This document shows positions 9,586 through 18,103 of a DNA stretch of 64,000 bases, one piece after another. The translations under genes were made by a program, and so were the position numbers. Numbering within the stretch: position 1 is the stretch's first letter; each line of letters starts with the position of its first letter. The notes under the pieces are model-generated. The model worked only from the letters and a program-made list of their open reading frames with translations. It made no database searches and was not told the DNA's origin. The stretch spans positions 3,814,501 through 3,878,500 of the forward strand of contig NZ_CP151099.1 in NCBI RefSeq assembly GCF_038096175.1. The letters run 5' to 3'. Source of the stretch: Nostoc sp. UHCC 0302. Its GTDB lineage: Bacteria > Cyanobacteriota > Cyanobacteriia > Cyanobacteriales > Nostocaceae.

Positions 9586-9686
9586 ATACCAATTCAATTT
9601 GATTGCAACACATCCTTGACTGAAGACGCGATTCATCGCGTCTCTACAGATGGTCTATTTGTGACATTCTTTTTTCAAATTGGTAT
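9586..9686. repeat. MITE-like dispersed repeat, family A copy 1
   Basis: A 101-bp element bounded by inverted ATACCAATT...AATTGGTAT. Its centre is a perfect 9-bp palindrome AGACGCGAT / ATCGCGTCT (9624-9643). A second copy with the same order of sub-blocks lies at 18786-18898. The remaining parts of the 9459-9786 gap hold no gene; a different Nostoc-type palindrome (GCGGCTTCCCGCAGGGTAG) is at about 9720-9739. Confidence 0.8.
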
Positions 9687-9786
9687 GATTTTTGAACCAC
9701 GAAGGCACATAGACGCGATAGCGGCTTCCCGCAGGGTAGACACAAATAAAATTCGAGTTTGAAATTTTGAATTTAGCCAAATGGTA

Positions 9787-10116
9787 CTAGTTTTCAGTAC
9801 TTTTATGGTTTGTGAACTGCTGCACTAATAATTGCACTGCTAAAGCTAACAAACCAATTGCCACTAGACTAAATATCCCGCTTCCCAAGGCTACCACACC
9901 CACAACCAAGGTACGGACAGCAGAGGAAATCTTCAGGACTAACAGATTACTTGAATGGATGGGTTTGCTGGCAAAATTGGTAGCGATCGAAATCATTAGC
10001 GAATACATTGCATATCCCATCCCTCCGGAAATCACCGCGCCAGTTACACAGCGTAACGGACTTGATGGAACTTTTGCTTGAGATTCGGTTGGTTGCGTTA
10101 GATTTGGGTCACTCAT
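9787..10116 (-). CDS. DUF3082-family membrane protein
   Basis: 109 residues with two or three hydrophobic segments: residues about 25-48 (VTGAVISGGMGYAMYSLMIS) and about 65-100 (VRTLVVGVVALGSGIFSL and onward). It matches what I recall of DUF3082, a small cyanobacterial membrane family of unknown function that is often found just downstream of ispE, as here (128 bp after ispE, same strand). The N-terminus is polar and the C-terminal tail short. The name rests on recall of the family, and no function is assigned. Confidence 0.7.
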   Translation of the reverse strand: MSDPNLTQPTESQAKVPSSPLRCVTGAVISGGMGYAMYSLMISIATNFASKPIHSSNLLVLKISSAVRTLVVGVVALGSGIFSLVAIGLLALAVQLLVQQFTNHKSTEN

Positions 10117-10243
10117 ACAATTTTAGATTTTAAATTTTAGATTAGGGTATTGGTAAGAAGCAGGAGAGCAGGGAGCAGAAAAAAAATTATTCATTCTCCC
10201 TTTTGCACCCTCTGCCCCTCTACCTCTTTATAGTCCTCAGTCC

Positions 10244-11197
10244 CTATAATGACGATGCTATTTGAATTCCATGTGAAGTTGTCCGAGTCACAAACAATTC
10301 TAAATCTTCGTCAGGAATTGCTTCTCGCACACGTAACTTAACTGTTTGTGCTTGTTGTTCAGATTCAAACAAAGCAAACACTGTTGGGCCTGAACCAGAC
10401 ATCATAGTTCCCAAAACCCCTTCTTGATTTGCAAATACTTCTCGCAATTGTAAGACTTGGGGATAAGTGGGCAAGACTACACGTTCTAAATCATTGTGCA
10501 GTTTTTGGGCAATTTCTCCGGCGTTTTGATCAAAGATTGCTTTTACAATTCCTCCAGAGTGAACTGCACTAGCACGCGCTGCCAAACTGTTGGTATCCCT
10601 GATATAAGAATTGCCAAATTGTTGTCGATAAGTTTTATAAGCCCAAGCTGTGGAAACTTCTAGGCTACGGTATTTAGCCAATACTACATATAAATTATCC
10701 AAACTTGGTAGGGGAGAAAGTTGCTCGCCTCTACCTGTAGCGATCGCTGTTCCACCCGCTACACAAAATGGGACATCAGAACCGAGAGTAGCTCCCAATT
10801 CTTCTAATTCTGACTGAGTTAACCCCAGGTTCCATAGTAAATCGATTCCTACTAACACCGCTGCGGCATTTGTCGAACCTCCAGCTAACCCAGCAGCTAC
10901 AGGAATCTGCTTCTTGACGGTAATTTCTACACCGCCATATTTAGCAAAGGTGTCAGGAAATTGCATCGCCATTAAATCTGCTGCCCGGTATGCCAGATTA
11001 CTTTTATCTGTCGGTACTTGTGGGTGGTCGCAGTGAACTCGGATGGCTTGTGTGTCAGCAGAACGCACATCAATTTGATCTGCAAGTTCAATGCTTTGCA
11101 GTATCATTGATAACTCATGATAACCATCAGGGCGATCGCCGATGATTTCTAAATACAAATTAATTTTTGCAGGTGCAATTAAGGTTAGAGAACGCAT
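10244..11197 (-). CDS. ispE: 4-diphosphocytidyl-2-C-methyl-D-erythritol kinase
   Basis: A GHMP-superfamily kinase of the MEP isoprenoid pathway; it phosphorylates CDP-ME at the 2-hydroxyl using ATP. The 317 residues begin with the family hallmark LIAPAKINLYLEI, followed by the glycine/serine-rich ATP loop PVAAGLAGGSTNAAA near residue 95 and the C-terminal MMSGSGPTVFALF near residue 265. Length is normal. It lies between rsmA (148 bp upstream, same strand) and the DUF3082 gene, an arrangement common in cyanobacteria. The intergenic segment to rsmA contains repeat-derived sequence (GAAGCCGCTCTTCGAGCG), so co-transcription is not certain. Confidence 0.96.
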   Translation of the reverse strand: MRSLTLIAPAKINLYLEIIGDRPDGYHELSMILQSIELADQIDVRSADTQAIRVHCDHPQVPTDKSNLAYRAADLMAMQFPDTFAKYGGVEITVKKQIPVAAGLAGGSTNAAAVLVGIDLLWNLGLTQSELEELGATLGSDVPFCVAGGTAIATGRGEQLSPLPSLDNLYVVLAKYRSLEVSTAWAYKTYRQQFGNSYIRDTNSLAARASAVHSGGIVKAIFDQNAGEIAQKLHNDLERVVLPTYPQVLQLREVFANQEGVLGTMMSGSGPTVFALFESEQQAQTVKLRVREAIPDEDLELFVTRTTSHGIQIASSL

Positions 11198-11345
11198 TTT
11201 GAAAGTTAGGAGTTACGAGAAGCCGCTCTTCGAGCGTCTGTGCGTCTGTACAGGAGTTAGGAATTGGGAGTTGGGAATTGGTAGTACATAGATTTTGAGT
11301 TTTGACTCTCAGCAATCATCGAGCAGTTAGTTTACTCTTAACTCC

Positions 11346-12194
11346 TCATTCCTCACTCTTAACTCTTAACTCATTAGCTAATGCTACCCATTGCTGAACA
11401 CTGATGTCTTCCGCACGGGCTTGGGGATTTATTTCTAATTGTTCCAGCAATTGGGTCAGGCGATCGCGTTCTACAACCGATTGCAAATTATTTCGTAACA
11501 TTTTGCGTTTAGCACCGAACCCTAACTTTACCAAAGTTTCTAACCGTCTTGGCTCAAGTGCTGGTGTTTCTATGTTTCGGGGATGTAACCGCACAACTGC
11601 TGAATCTACTTTTGGCGGTGGATGAAATGCTGCGGCTGGGACTGTGCAAATTAACTCACACTCAGCCAAGTACTGCACCCGCACACTCAACGCACCGAAA
11701 GCTCTTGACCCTGGTTTAGCATACAACCTCTCTGCTACTTCTTTTTGTACCAGTAGCACTATCAAGTCAAATGGTTCGGGGTTGGGGTTGGCAATAGTAC
11801 CCAGCAGTTTCTCGATAATTGGCCCAGTAATGTTATAGGGGATATTCGCTACTACTTTATTCAGCTTTTGGAAATTGGGGAATGCTCCCAACTGGGATAG
11901 TAAATCTAAGGTGAGAAAATCTCCTTGCAAGAGTAAAAAATTTTCCCTTTTTCCTAGTTGTTTAGCTAATAGTTCGCACAAATCGCGGTCAATCTCCACT
12001 GCTACCAGAGATTCTACTAGGGGTAGTAAACGCCGCGTTAGAATACCTGTACCTGGGCCGATTTCTAAGATGCTATCGCCCTTGGCGTTGGTGGAGCGAT
12101 CGCTTGATTTACATTCTGCTGCCCGAATAATAGAGTCGAGTGCTTTTTCACTTTTAAGCCAATGCTGAGCAAATAGCTTGCGCGGTCGGATCAT
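11346..12194 (-). CDS. rsmA: 16S rRNA dimethyladenosine transferase
   Basis: RsmA (KsgA) dimethylates A1518 and A1519 at the 3' end of 16S rRNA. The 282-residue protein has the N-terminal RKLFAQHWL motif, SAM-binding motif I LEIGPGTGILTRRL near residue 43, the catalytic NIPY motif in VANIPYNITGPI near residue 117, and the C-terminal helical domain with FHPPPKVDSAVVRL. Residues about 30-42 (KSSDRSTNAKG) form a short hydrophilic insertion before motif I, encoded across a GCGATCGC HIP1 site. It is followed by ispE and DUF3082 on the same strand. Confidence 0.96.
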   Translation of the reverse strand: MIRPRKLFAQHWLKSEKALDSIIRAAECKSSDRSTNAKGDSILEIGPGTGILTRRLLPLVESLVAVEIDRDLCELLAKQLGKRENFLLLQGDFLTLDLLSQLGAFPNFQKLNKVVANIPYNITGPIIEKLLGTIANPNPEPFDLIVLLVQKEVAERLYAKPGSRAFGALSVRVQYLAECELICTVPAAAFHPPPKVDSAVVRLHPRNIETPALEPRRLETLVKLGFGAKRKMLRNNLQSVVERDRLTQLLEQLEINPQARAEDISVQQWVALANELRVKSEE

Positions 12195-12835
12195 TTACAT
12201 TTTTCTTCCAGTCTAGTATCCAGCTTTTTCCCAAAAATCAGTTTCTTGTTTTTAACTGTTTTTGCTAATTCTCTCTCTACTTATGATGTTAAACACGAGA
12301 TGTAAAATATGAAAATGCGCCTGTATTAAGGGAGGTTAGGAGATTAAAGTAGCTTCATTGGCATCTTGTCTGCCCTAAATAAGTTAAAAATACATTACCT
12401 TACTCGAAGGGCTTTCGTCAGAATCGCAAATACAAAAATTAGATTTTGGAACCTCAAAAGCATCATTAGACTTACATTTTAGAACATACTACAATTATTA
12501 AGTTAACAAGCAAAATGTGATGTTAATTATAAGTAAAACAATTAACCTACTTATGCTACGTATGTAATTATGTTTACAAATTTTATCCTAACATAATCAA
12601 TTTAGCAATTCCCTGCTAATAGCTTATTGCATCAATAGTTACAGGATAAACTAATAGCTTTAGTACTTCAGTAAGTCTACAATTGCAGTAATTTAATGCG
12701 ACTTTTCATACACGTCTCAGCGCTGAGACTTTATTGTTTGAGATGGGTTTACACTGGTGATAATGTAACCTTAGTTTGTAGGCTTTTAGCAAAAGTGATA
12801 CAATCAAGCCAACAACATCCTGCGGGGTAAAACGG
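12195..12835. other. Intergenic region before the protein kinase
   Basis: 641 bases between divergent genes rsmA and a Ser/Thr kinase. AT-rich, without gene, tRNA or clear terminator. A short palindrome CAGCGCTGAG near 12718-12727 lies about 110 bp before the kinase start and could be part of its control region, but this is weak. Confidence 0.45.
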
Positions 12836-14284
12836 ATGCTGATCGATAGAGTTCTCCGCAAACGCTACAAAATCGTAGGGCTTTTGGGAAGCGGTGGGTT
12901 TGGTGACACCTATTTAGCTGAAGATTTAGATTTGCCTAACAAACCTAAATGTGTCGTCAAACACTTCAGACCAAAAACATCGAATGCAACTGTTTTACCT
13001 ATCGCTAGACGGCTGTTCGAGAACGAAGCAGAAGTTCTATACCGTTTAGGTAACTTAAGCAATCAAATCCCTAAGCTATTCGCTCATTTCGAAGAAAATG
13101 GCGAATTCTATCTAGTGCAAGAGTTTATAGATGGGCATGATCTATCTAAAGAGATAATTCCTGATCAGCTGTGGAGTGAGATTGAGGTCGTTAAACTGTT
13201 ACAGGAAATTCTAGAAGTTTTAGTAGTGGTTCATCAGCAAAATATTATCCATCGAGATATTAAGCCGCAAAACTTAATGCGTCGCCGAGAAGATGGCAAG
13301 ATTATGCTGATTGACTTTGGAGCGGTTAAAGAAATTAAAGGCTTGGCGGAAAACACTCAAGGTCAAGTTACTTCAACTATTATTATTGGCTCCAATGGTT
13401 ATATGCCAAGTGAACAAGCTAGTTCCAAGCCCAGGCTATGTAGCGATATTTTTGCCGTGGGGATGATTGGTATACAAGCATTGACAGGCAAAATTCCCCA
13501 AGATCTGCCAGAAGACCCAAATGGAGAAGTGATTTGGCAAAATTTGACAAATGTCAGCGAAAGGCTAACTAATGTCTTAACAACAATGGTGCGTTACAAC
13601 TTTAGCCAGCGCTACCAATCAGCAGCAGAGGCGTTGCAAGCAATAAATCTCACAATAGCGTATCCAGTCAAACCACAACCGACTAACTGGTGGAAATTTC
13701 CCTTTCATGGGAAAGTTTTAGTTGGAACTGGAATCGGAGCAGGAGTGCTGGCAATGCTTGTAGTAGGTTCTTTTACACAAGTGCCTTCCAAAATGAGTGA
13801 AAATCCTGCTCAACCACCTGCCGACTTGCCCACCAAAATGACTGAAACGCCTGTTCGACTAACTTGCACTGCTGTAATATCCTCAGCTCCTTTAACAAAA
13901 AAACCAGACAAACAATTTGGAGATGGCACTAAATATTATGGGCCTTTAAATAAGAATAAACAATTAAATGGCGAAGGAGTGATGGTTTTCAAGAATGGTA
14001 GCCGCTATGACGGAGAATTCAAAAATGATAAACGCAATGGTTGTGGAATATATTCTTATCCTCCCAACATTAGTTCTTATGACTATTATGTAGGTCAGTT
14101 TGTAAACGATAGATTTGATGGTATAGGAAAAATCAAATGGAAAGATGGGAGTGAATATACAGGCACTTTCAAAGAAGGTAGATGTGAAGGGCAAGGAACA
14201 TTTAAATTTGCAAATGGCTCTTCTAAGGCTGGAGTTTGGGAAAAGGGAGAATTGCGAGGCAGTAATCTCTCATGCAATCGATAG
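12836..14284 (+). CDS. Ser/Thr protein kinase with C-terminal MORN repeats
   Basis: A Hanks-type kinase of 482 residues. The kinase domain (about 1-275) has the glycine loop GSGGFGDTY (18-26), the lysine in VVKHF (42), the catalytic loop HRDIKPQN with Asp141 and the DFG at 160-162, so it should be active. A transmembrane segment follows near 295-315 (GTGIGAGVLAMLVVGSF). The last 130 residues contain at least four MORN repeats, seen as YDGEFKNDKRNGCGIY, YVGQFVNDRFDGIGKI and YTGTFKEGRCEGQGTF. The kinase therefore faces the cytoplasm and the MORN module the periplasm. MORN repeats in other proteins bind membranes or partners. It is followed by a Pro-rich secreted protein and an L,D-transpeptidase on the same strand, suggesting an envelope role. 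Confidence 0.92.
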   Translation: MLIDRVLRKRYKIVGLLGSGGFGDTYLAEDLDLPNKPKCVVKHFRPKTSNATVLPIARRLFENEAEVLYRLGNLSNQIPKLFAHFEENGEFYLVQEFIDGHDLSKEIIPDQLWSEIEVVKLLQEILEVLVVVHQQNIIHRDIKPQNLMRRREDGKIMLIDFGAVKEIKGLAENTQGQVTSTIIIGSNGYMPSEQASSKPRLCSDIFAVGMIGIQALTGKIPQDLPEDPNGEVIWQNLTNVSERLTNVLTTMVRYNFSQRYQSAAEALQAINLTIAYPVKPQPTNWWKFPFHGKVLVGTGIGAGVLAMLVVGSFTQVPSKMSENPAQPPADLPTKMTETPVRLTCTAVISSAPLTKKPDKQFGDGTKYYGPLNKNKQLNGEGVMVFKNGSRYDGEFKNDKRNGCGIYSYPPNISSYDYYVGQFVNDRFDGIGKIKWKDGSEYTGTFKEGRCEGQGTFKFANGSSKAGVWEKGELRGSNLSCNR

Positions 14285-14340
14285 ATATTATTTATGTAGT
14301 ATTTGTATTATTAACCCAGAGTGGTAAATATTAATATTGA

Positions 14341-14943
14341 ATGTTAATTAGCTTGTATCAACTAAAAATGAATCGAAAACCAGCTAAAAAGTTTAAATTG
14401 ATATTTCCTGCTGCCTCTTTACTCTTTCTCACCAATGTTGGCATTACTGTTAACCCCCAAACAACTCTGGCGCAGGTACAACCTCCCGAAACTCCATCAA
14501 CACCGACACCAAGCCCAACTCCAGAGCCACCTACAACACCAACACCAACACCAAGCCCAACTCCAGAGCCAACGCCAAGCCCCAGCCCAACGCCAAGCCC
14601 AACTCCAGAGCCAACGCCAAGCCCCAGCCCAACACCAAGCCCAACTCCAGAGCCAACGCCAAGCCCCAGCCCAACGCCAAGCCCAACTCCAGAGCCAACG
14701 CCAAGCCCCAGCCCAACGCCAAGCCCTAGCCCAGCACCTAGCCCCAGTCCAACACGAATTAGGACAACTCCAACACCTAGTCCAACACGAATTAGAACAA
14801 CTCCAACACCTAGTCCAACACGAATTAGGACAACTCCAACACCTAGTCCAACACGAACTAGAACAACACCTGACGAAGATGTAACCCCAACCTCAGAACC
14901 CCCTTCAAACCCAACTCGTGGGCCAGTTCGAGGACGAGGGTAA
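14341..14943 (+). CDS. Secreted Pro/Thr/Ser repeat protein
   Basis: 200 residues, or 191 from the ATG at 14368, which puts the basic stretch NRKPAKKFK directly before the hydrophobic signal core [15 protein letters not shown]; cleavage is likely after TLAQ. The mature part is almost pure Pro, Thr and Ser: four 14-residue units built on [14 protein letters not shown], then four 11-residue units built on [11 protein letters not shown], ending in an Arg/Gly tail. Such sequences are extended, cell-wall-spanning linkers and possible glycosylation sites. There is no enzyme domain. The next gene is an L,D-transpeptidase and the previous one a membrane kinase. Other frames across the repeat are also open, but only this frame has a signal peptide. 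Confidence 0.78.
   Translation: MLISLYQLKMNRKPAKKFKLIFPAASLLFLTNVGITVNPQTTLAQVQPPETPSTPTPSPTPEPPTTPTPTPSPTPEPTPSPSPTPSPTPEPTPSPSPTPSPTPEPTPSPSPTPSPTPEPTPSPSPTPSPSPAPSPSPTRIRTTPTPSPTRIRTTPTPSPTRIRTTPTPSPTRTRTTPDEDVTPTSEPPSNPTRGPVRGRG
14566..14879 (+). repeat. Intragenic 42-bp and 33-bp tandem repeats
   Basis: Four 42-bp units start at 14566, 14608, 14650 and 14692, and four 33-bp units start at 14748, 14781, 14814 and 14847. Both lengths are multiples of three, so changes in copy number keep the reading frame. The units differ by one or two bases only, which points to recent expansion. Confidence 0.92.
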
Positions 14944-15072
14944 AACTTTTTTGATTCACAAGATTTAGCAAACTTAAAATTGAAAATTCAGAATTCAGGC
15001 TTCAATTTAGTTGATAGCTGAATTCTGAATTATTTCTAGTGATTAAAATCAATATTAAGAGTTAAATAGTTA

Positions 15073-15726
15073 ATGCAAAAGACAATGATGAGTAGTCTTT
15101 ACTTTCGTAGTGCTTTTAAATTTAGTTTGGCAACAATAGTACTACTTCTCTCGTTTCAATCACACGCAACTGCCCAAGTCAATAATAGCCAGCAACTTTT
15201 TCCTCAAGTTCAGCCAGACTCTTTAAGATTACAGCCGCCCCTGCCAAACTTTTCTGAACGCAAGATTCGTTTACTACGCAGACTCAAGCTTCCGGTAGAA
15301 CCAGTTATTCCTAACACTTCTGAGCAAGAAATCAGTTTGCTGCTCAAACTTGGAGACCGAAAAGTTTATGTCTATCGAGGCGGCAGTTTACAAGCCAGCT
15401 ACCCAGTAGCTATTGGTCAACCGAGGCCAGATAAACAAACGCCCACTGGTAAATTTAAAGTTATTAATATGATTAAAGACCCAGCTTGGGAAAATCCATT
15501 TGTTTCACATAAAGAAGTTATTCCTCCAGGTTTAAATAATCCTTTAGGAGAACGTTGGATTGGTTTCTGGACTGATGGAAAAGACGAAATCGGATTTCAT
15601 GGCACTTACAGAAGAGACTCTGTAGGGAAGGCAGTTTCTAATGGTTGTGTTCGGATGTATAACGAGGATGTGCGTAAACTATATGAATTGGTAAAAATAG
15701 GAACTCCCGTAACTGTAATACCTTAA
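15073..15726 (+). CDS. L,D-transpeptidase, YkuD type
   Basis: Exported enzyme that cross-links peptidoglycan stems (3-3 bonds) or attaches proteins to them. After an N-terminal signal (hydrophobic core FSLATIVLLLSFQSHATA, residues 17-34) comes a proline-rich linker, and from about residue 85 the YkuD domain: LLLKLGDRKVYVYRGG, PTGKF near 124-128, the histidine in GFHGTY (His176) and the catalytic SNGCVRM with Cys192. All key residues are present. The 217-residue length is normal. It follows the Pro-rich secreted protein by 130 bp, and the two plus the MORN kinase may work together at the cell wall; that link is inference. Confidence 0.93.
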   Translation: MQKTMMSSLYFRSAFKFSLATIVLLLSFQSHATAQVNNSQQLFPQVQPDSLRLQPPLPNFSERKIRLLRRLKLPVEPVIPNTSEQEISLLLKLGDRKVYVYRGGSLQASYPVAIGQPRPDKQTPTGKFKVINMIKDPAWENPFVSHKEVIPPGLNNPLGERWIGFWTDGKDEIGFHGTYRRDSVGKAVSNGCVRMYNEDVRKLYELVKIGTPVTVIP

Positions 15727-15850
15727 CAAGACTAAAACAATTATAAAAAACCACTTAGCCCGTTTTAACGAGTCGCTTTCATTACTCTCAACTTTTTAAC
15801 AGCTACCTGAAAAACTGTCCCACTTATCAACGGTACAGCAAGAAAATTTT

Positions 15851-16759
15851 ATGCAATCAAATTCGCAGCAGCCTGATGCTAAAGAAATTAAAGTACAAAT
15901 CCTTCTGGCTGGAGGACACCAGCACACAGTTTATTTAAAATCAAATGCACCTTTACTACATAGTCTTTTAACTAATATTGCAGCGCGTGCATATAAGCAA
16001 GATATTGATTGTAATTATTTATTTCAAGTCCCAGTAAATGAAGGGCATTCTATTCTATGTTTCCCCAGCGAAAACCTGATTGGGATTATAACAGAACCAC
16101 CAATTTTTGTAGAAGAAGAAGTAGAATTAAGACCTGAAGCAGAGGAGATACTACCATCTATTTGTATACAAATAGATAACTTTCTAACATCTAATGAACA
16201 CCTGAATTTGATTGAATATGCTATAAACACGGAATATAATTTTGTTCCTACTAGCACTTCAACCAATGAAACTAATTATCGTTCTTCAAAAGTTCTCTAC
16301 TCATTTACTGAGTTTTCTGAGTTAATTGCAACTCGGATTCAAGATGTATTACCTGATGTTATCAACAAGCTGAACATACCATTGTTTTTCCCATCGCAAA
16401 TAGAAGCTCAAATGACAGCGCATAATGATGGTAACTACTATAGAATTCATAACGATAATGGTAGCCCAGATACGCATTCAAGAGAACTGACATTTGTCTA
16501 TTACTTTTATAGAGAACCAAAAGCGTTTTCTGGGGGAGAATTGCTAATTTACGATAGCAAAATTGAAAATAACTTTTATGTAAATGCAGAAACGTTCAAG
16601 ACAGTTGAACCCCGTAACAATAGTATTGTGTTTTTTTTGAGTCGCTACTTACACGAAGTCAAACCTGTGCTTTGCTCGTCTCAGGCATTTGCAGATAGCC
16701 GTTTCACAATCAATGGTTGGATTCATCGAACTGCAAATTTAGCAGCGTCTTCTGATTAA
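15851..16759 (+). CDS. 2-oxoglutarate/Fe(II)-dependent oxygenase (prolyl-4-hydroxylase-like)
   Basis: The C-terminal 195 residues have the double-stranded beta-helix of P4Hc-type dioxygenases. The iron ligands are His200 and Asp202 in YYRIHNDNG and His268 in RYLHEVKPV, and Arg284 in DSRFTINGW is placed to bind 2-oxoglutarate. CIQIDNFLTSNEHLNLIEYA marks the start of the domain. The N-terminal 100 residues form a separate small domain seen in cyanobacterial homologues, of unknown role. The substrate is unknown; relatives hydroxylate proline in proteins or peptides. A substrate among Pro-rich proteins such as the gene 1 kb upstream is possible but untested. Confidence 0.85.
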   Translation: MQSNSQQPDAKEIKVQILLAGGHQHTVYLKSNAPLLHSLLTNIAARAYKQDIDCNYLFQVPVNEGHSILCFPSENLIGIITEPPIFVEEEVELRPEAEEILPSICIQIDNFLTSNEHLNLIEYAINTEYNFVPTSTSTNETNYRSSKVLYSFTEFSELIATRIQDVLPDVINKLNIPLFFPSQIEAQMTAHNDGNYYRIHNDNGSPDTHSRELTFVYYFYREPKAFSGGELLIYDSKIENNFYVNAETFKTVEPRNNSIVFFLSRYLHEVKPVLCSSQAFADSRFTINGWIHRTANLAASSD

Positions 16760-16806
16760 TCTTGCTTCACCTCCTAAAAGCTTTTTGTAGCATAAAATTA
16801 CAAAAA

Positions 16807-16840
16807 CTGCATCTTGGTGGAATCCACTACCAAAATGCAG
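16807..16840 (+). terminator. Hairpin after the oxygenase gene, possible terminator
   Basis: CTGCAT-C-TTGGT pairs with ACCAA-A-ATGCAG around a 10-base loop, 11 pairs with one internal mismatch, 48 bp after the stop codon. A T run is missing, so termination is likely but not certain. The rest of the 16760-17280 gap is AT-rich and holds no gene that I can see. Confidence 0.45.
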
Positions 16841-17280
16841 TCAACTACTGCTTGAATTGCTCAACTGATGAGGACAATTATAGATATATCATCCATTGAT
16901 AAAGCTTCCAAGCCTTGTGCAACGCCACGTTTAAAATTTTCGTTACTTTCCGGTAGCTGCCAAAAAAAAGTTGTATATGATTACATACCCAATTTATTAC
17001 ACCGCAAGCAGCGTGTAATATTAATTCGTAATTAGTAATTTAAACAAACTCAAAAAAACTTGATAAGGGCGGTTTCTATTAACTTACCCTGCTCTTAAAA
17101 TAATACATACCTCTACCAGTTTGGTATAAGCGCTCTTATACAACTCTAGTGTTTACTATTCCTTTTTAGGGTGAGATTAATTTTCATTAGAAAATCTGTA
17201 ACCTAATATGCAAGAAGCTTTAAAACAGAGGTATAATTTTTATTTATGGAGAGTAATATAACAAAAATTAAAAATAAACT

Positions 17281-17454
17281 ATGAACAAAAAATGGGCTGT
17301 TAAGCGACTCACGGTCAATCTCACGTCAGAAGAGACGGAAAAACTGGAACGTTACTGTGACATAACAGGAAGACCAGCAACTGATGTAATTCGGGAATTG
17401 CTCAGAACTCTTGCGGTTGAGAAGGAAGAACAGTCACATAGTCAGCATAGATAA
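17281..17454 (+). CDS. Short ribbon-helix-helix protein
   Basis: A 57-residue frame below common length cut-offs: it starts MNKKWAVKRLTVNLTSEE and ends EQSHSQHR. The pattern is that of a ribbon-helix-helix DNA-binding protein: a short beta-strand (KRLTVNL), a helix beginning TSEETEKLERYCDITG, a turn at GRPATD, and a second helix VIRELLRTLAVEKEE. Such proteins act as dimers and repress their own or nearby promoters, often in plasmid maintenance or toxin-antitoxin pairs. No toxin gene follows. A purine-rich ATGGAGAG about 30 bp upstream is too far to be an ideal ribosome-binding site. Similar short proteins are frequent in Nostocales chromosomes and plasmids. Confidence 0.65.
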   Translation: MNKKWAVKRLTVNLTSEETEKLERYCDITGRPATDVIRELLRTLAVEKEEQSHSQHR

Positions 17455-18103
17455 TAAGCTTGACTATCTTAAAATTCTGCTTTCTCAAGCTGTTGAATAA
17501 TACCTAGCCTGTCTTGATGGTGCAAAATAACACCTAAAAAGATCAGGCAAAATAATTCTTTGAAGGTGCAATTCTAAACATATACTACTGCTGTGCTAGC
17601 ACGTAGGCTTAAAAGCAGAAATCGCAGGCAGTAACTACTTAGCTAGAATATTATTGCTTAGAAACTGCGTGAATTGGATTTCATTCTAATGGGAAGCTAC
17701 CCACACCGTGGCTCTAAGCTAATAATTAAGCCAAGCAATAACCTTAACTCTTGAGTTACAGCAGAATTCAACCTCCCGAATTCTGAGGGAAAACAGGCTT
17801 TCTGCTGAACTTTGAGAGCTAGTTTGTGTACTTCACCAAATCTAAATCAACTGTATGTTTCACAAACGGCTCAAGTGAAACTATATTCGCTATGTATAAA
17901 AAGTTTGCAATCTTACCCAGAAATTGGGTAAGTTTAGGGTTTTTTATTTCTTTTTTAGTAGTACAATTGTTCTAGTAACAAGTTTATTGTTCCACTTCCA
18001 CTAATTTTAGCCCGATCGCCTTGGAGAAATACCTCCATGTTATTGAGTTGTAATCAAAGGCGATGGATTTGTTGTGCATCCCAGTTTTTATGAGGTCAGC
18101 ATT
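17455..18103. other. Intergenic region with an orphan terminator
   Basis: 649 bases with no open frame of note. A good terminator stands at 17912-17945, about 460 bp after the nearest upstream gene, so a short non-coding transcript could end there. Around 17690-17725 the string GGGAAGCTACCCACACC is structured, and dispersed-repeat fragments (GAATTC, CTGCTGAA) occur near 17760-17815. Confidence 0.45.
17912..17945 (+). terminator. Intrinsic terminator, orphan
   Basis: Perfect 8-bp stem CTTACCCA (17912-17919) and TGGGTAAG (17925-17932), 5-base loop, then TTTAGGGTTTTTT. It is strong on the plus strand, but no gene directly precedes it. Confidence 0.75.

Noticed and set aside
14435-14884. Gln/His-rich frame and reverse-strand Leu/Gly-rich frame across the Pro-rich gene
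   Set aside because: They are shadows of a GC-biased tandem repeat; only the Pro/Thr/Ser frame has a signal peptide and start.
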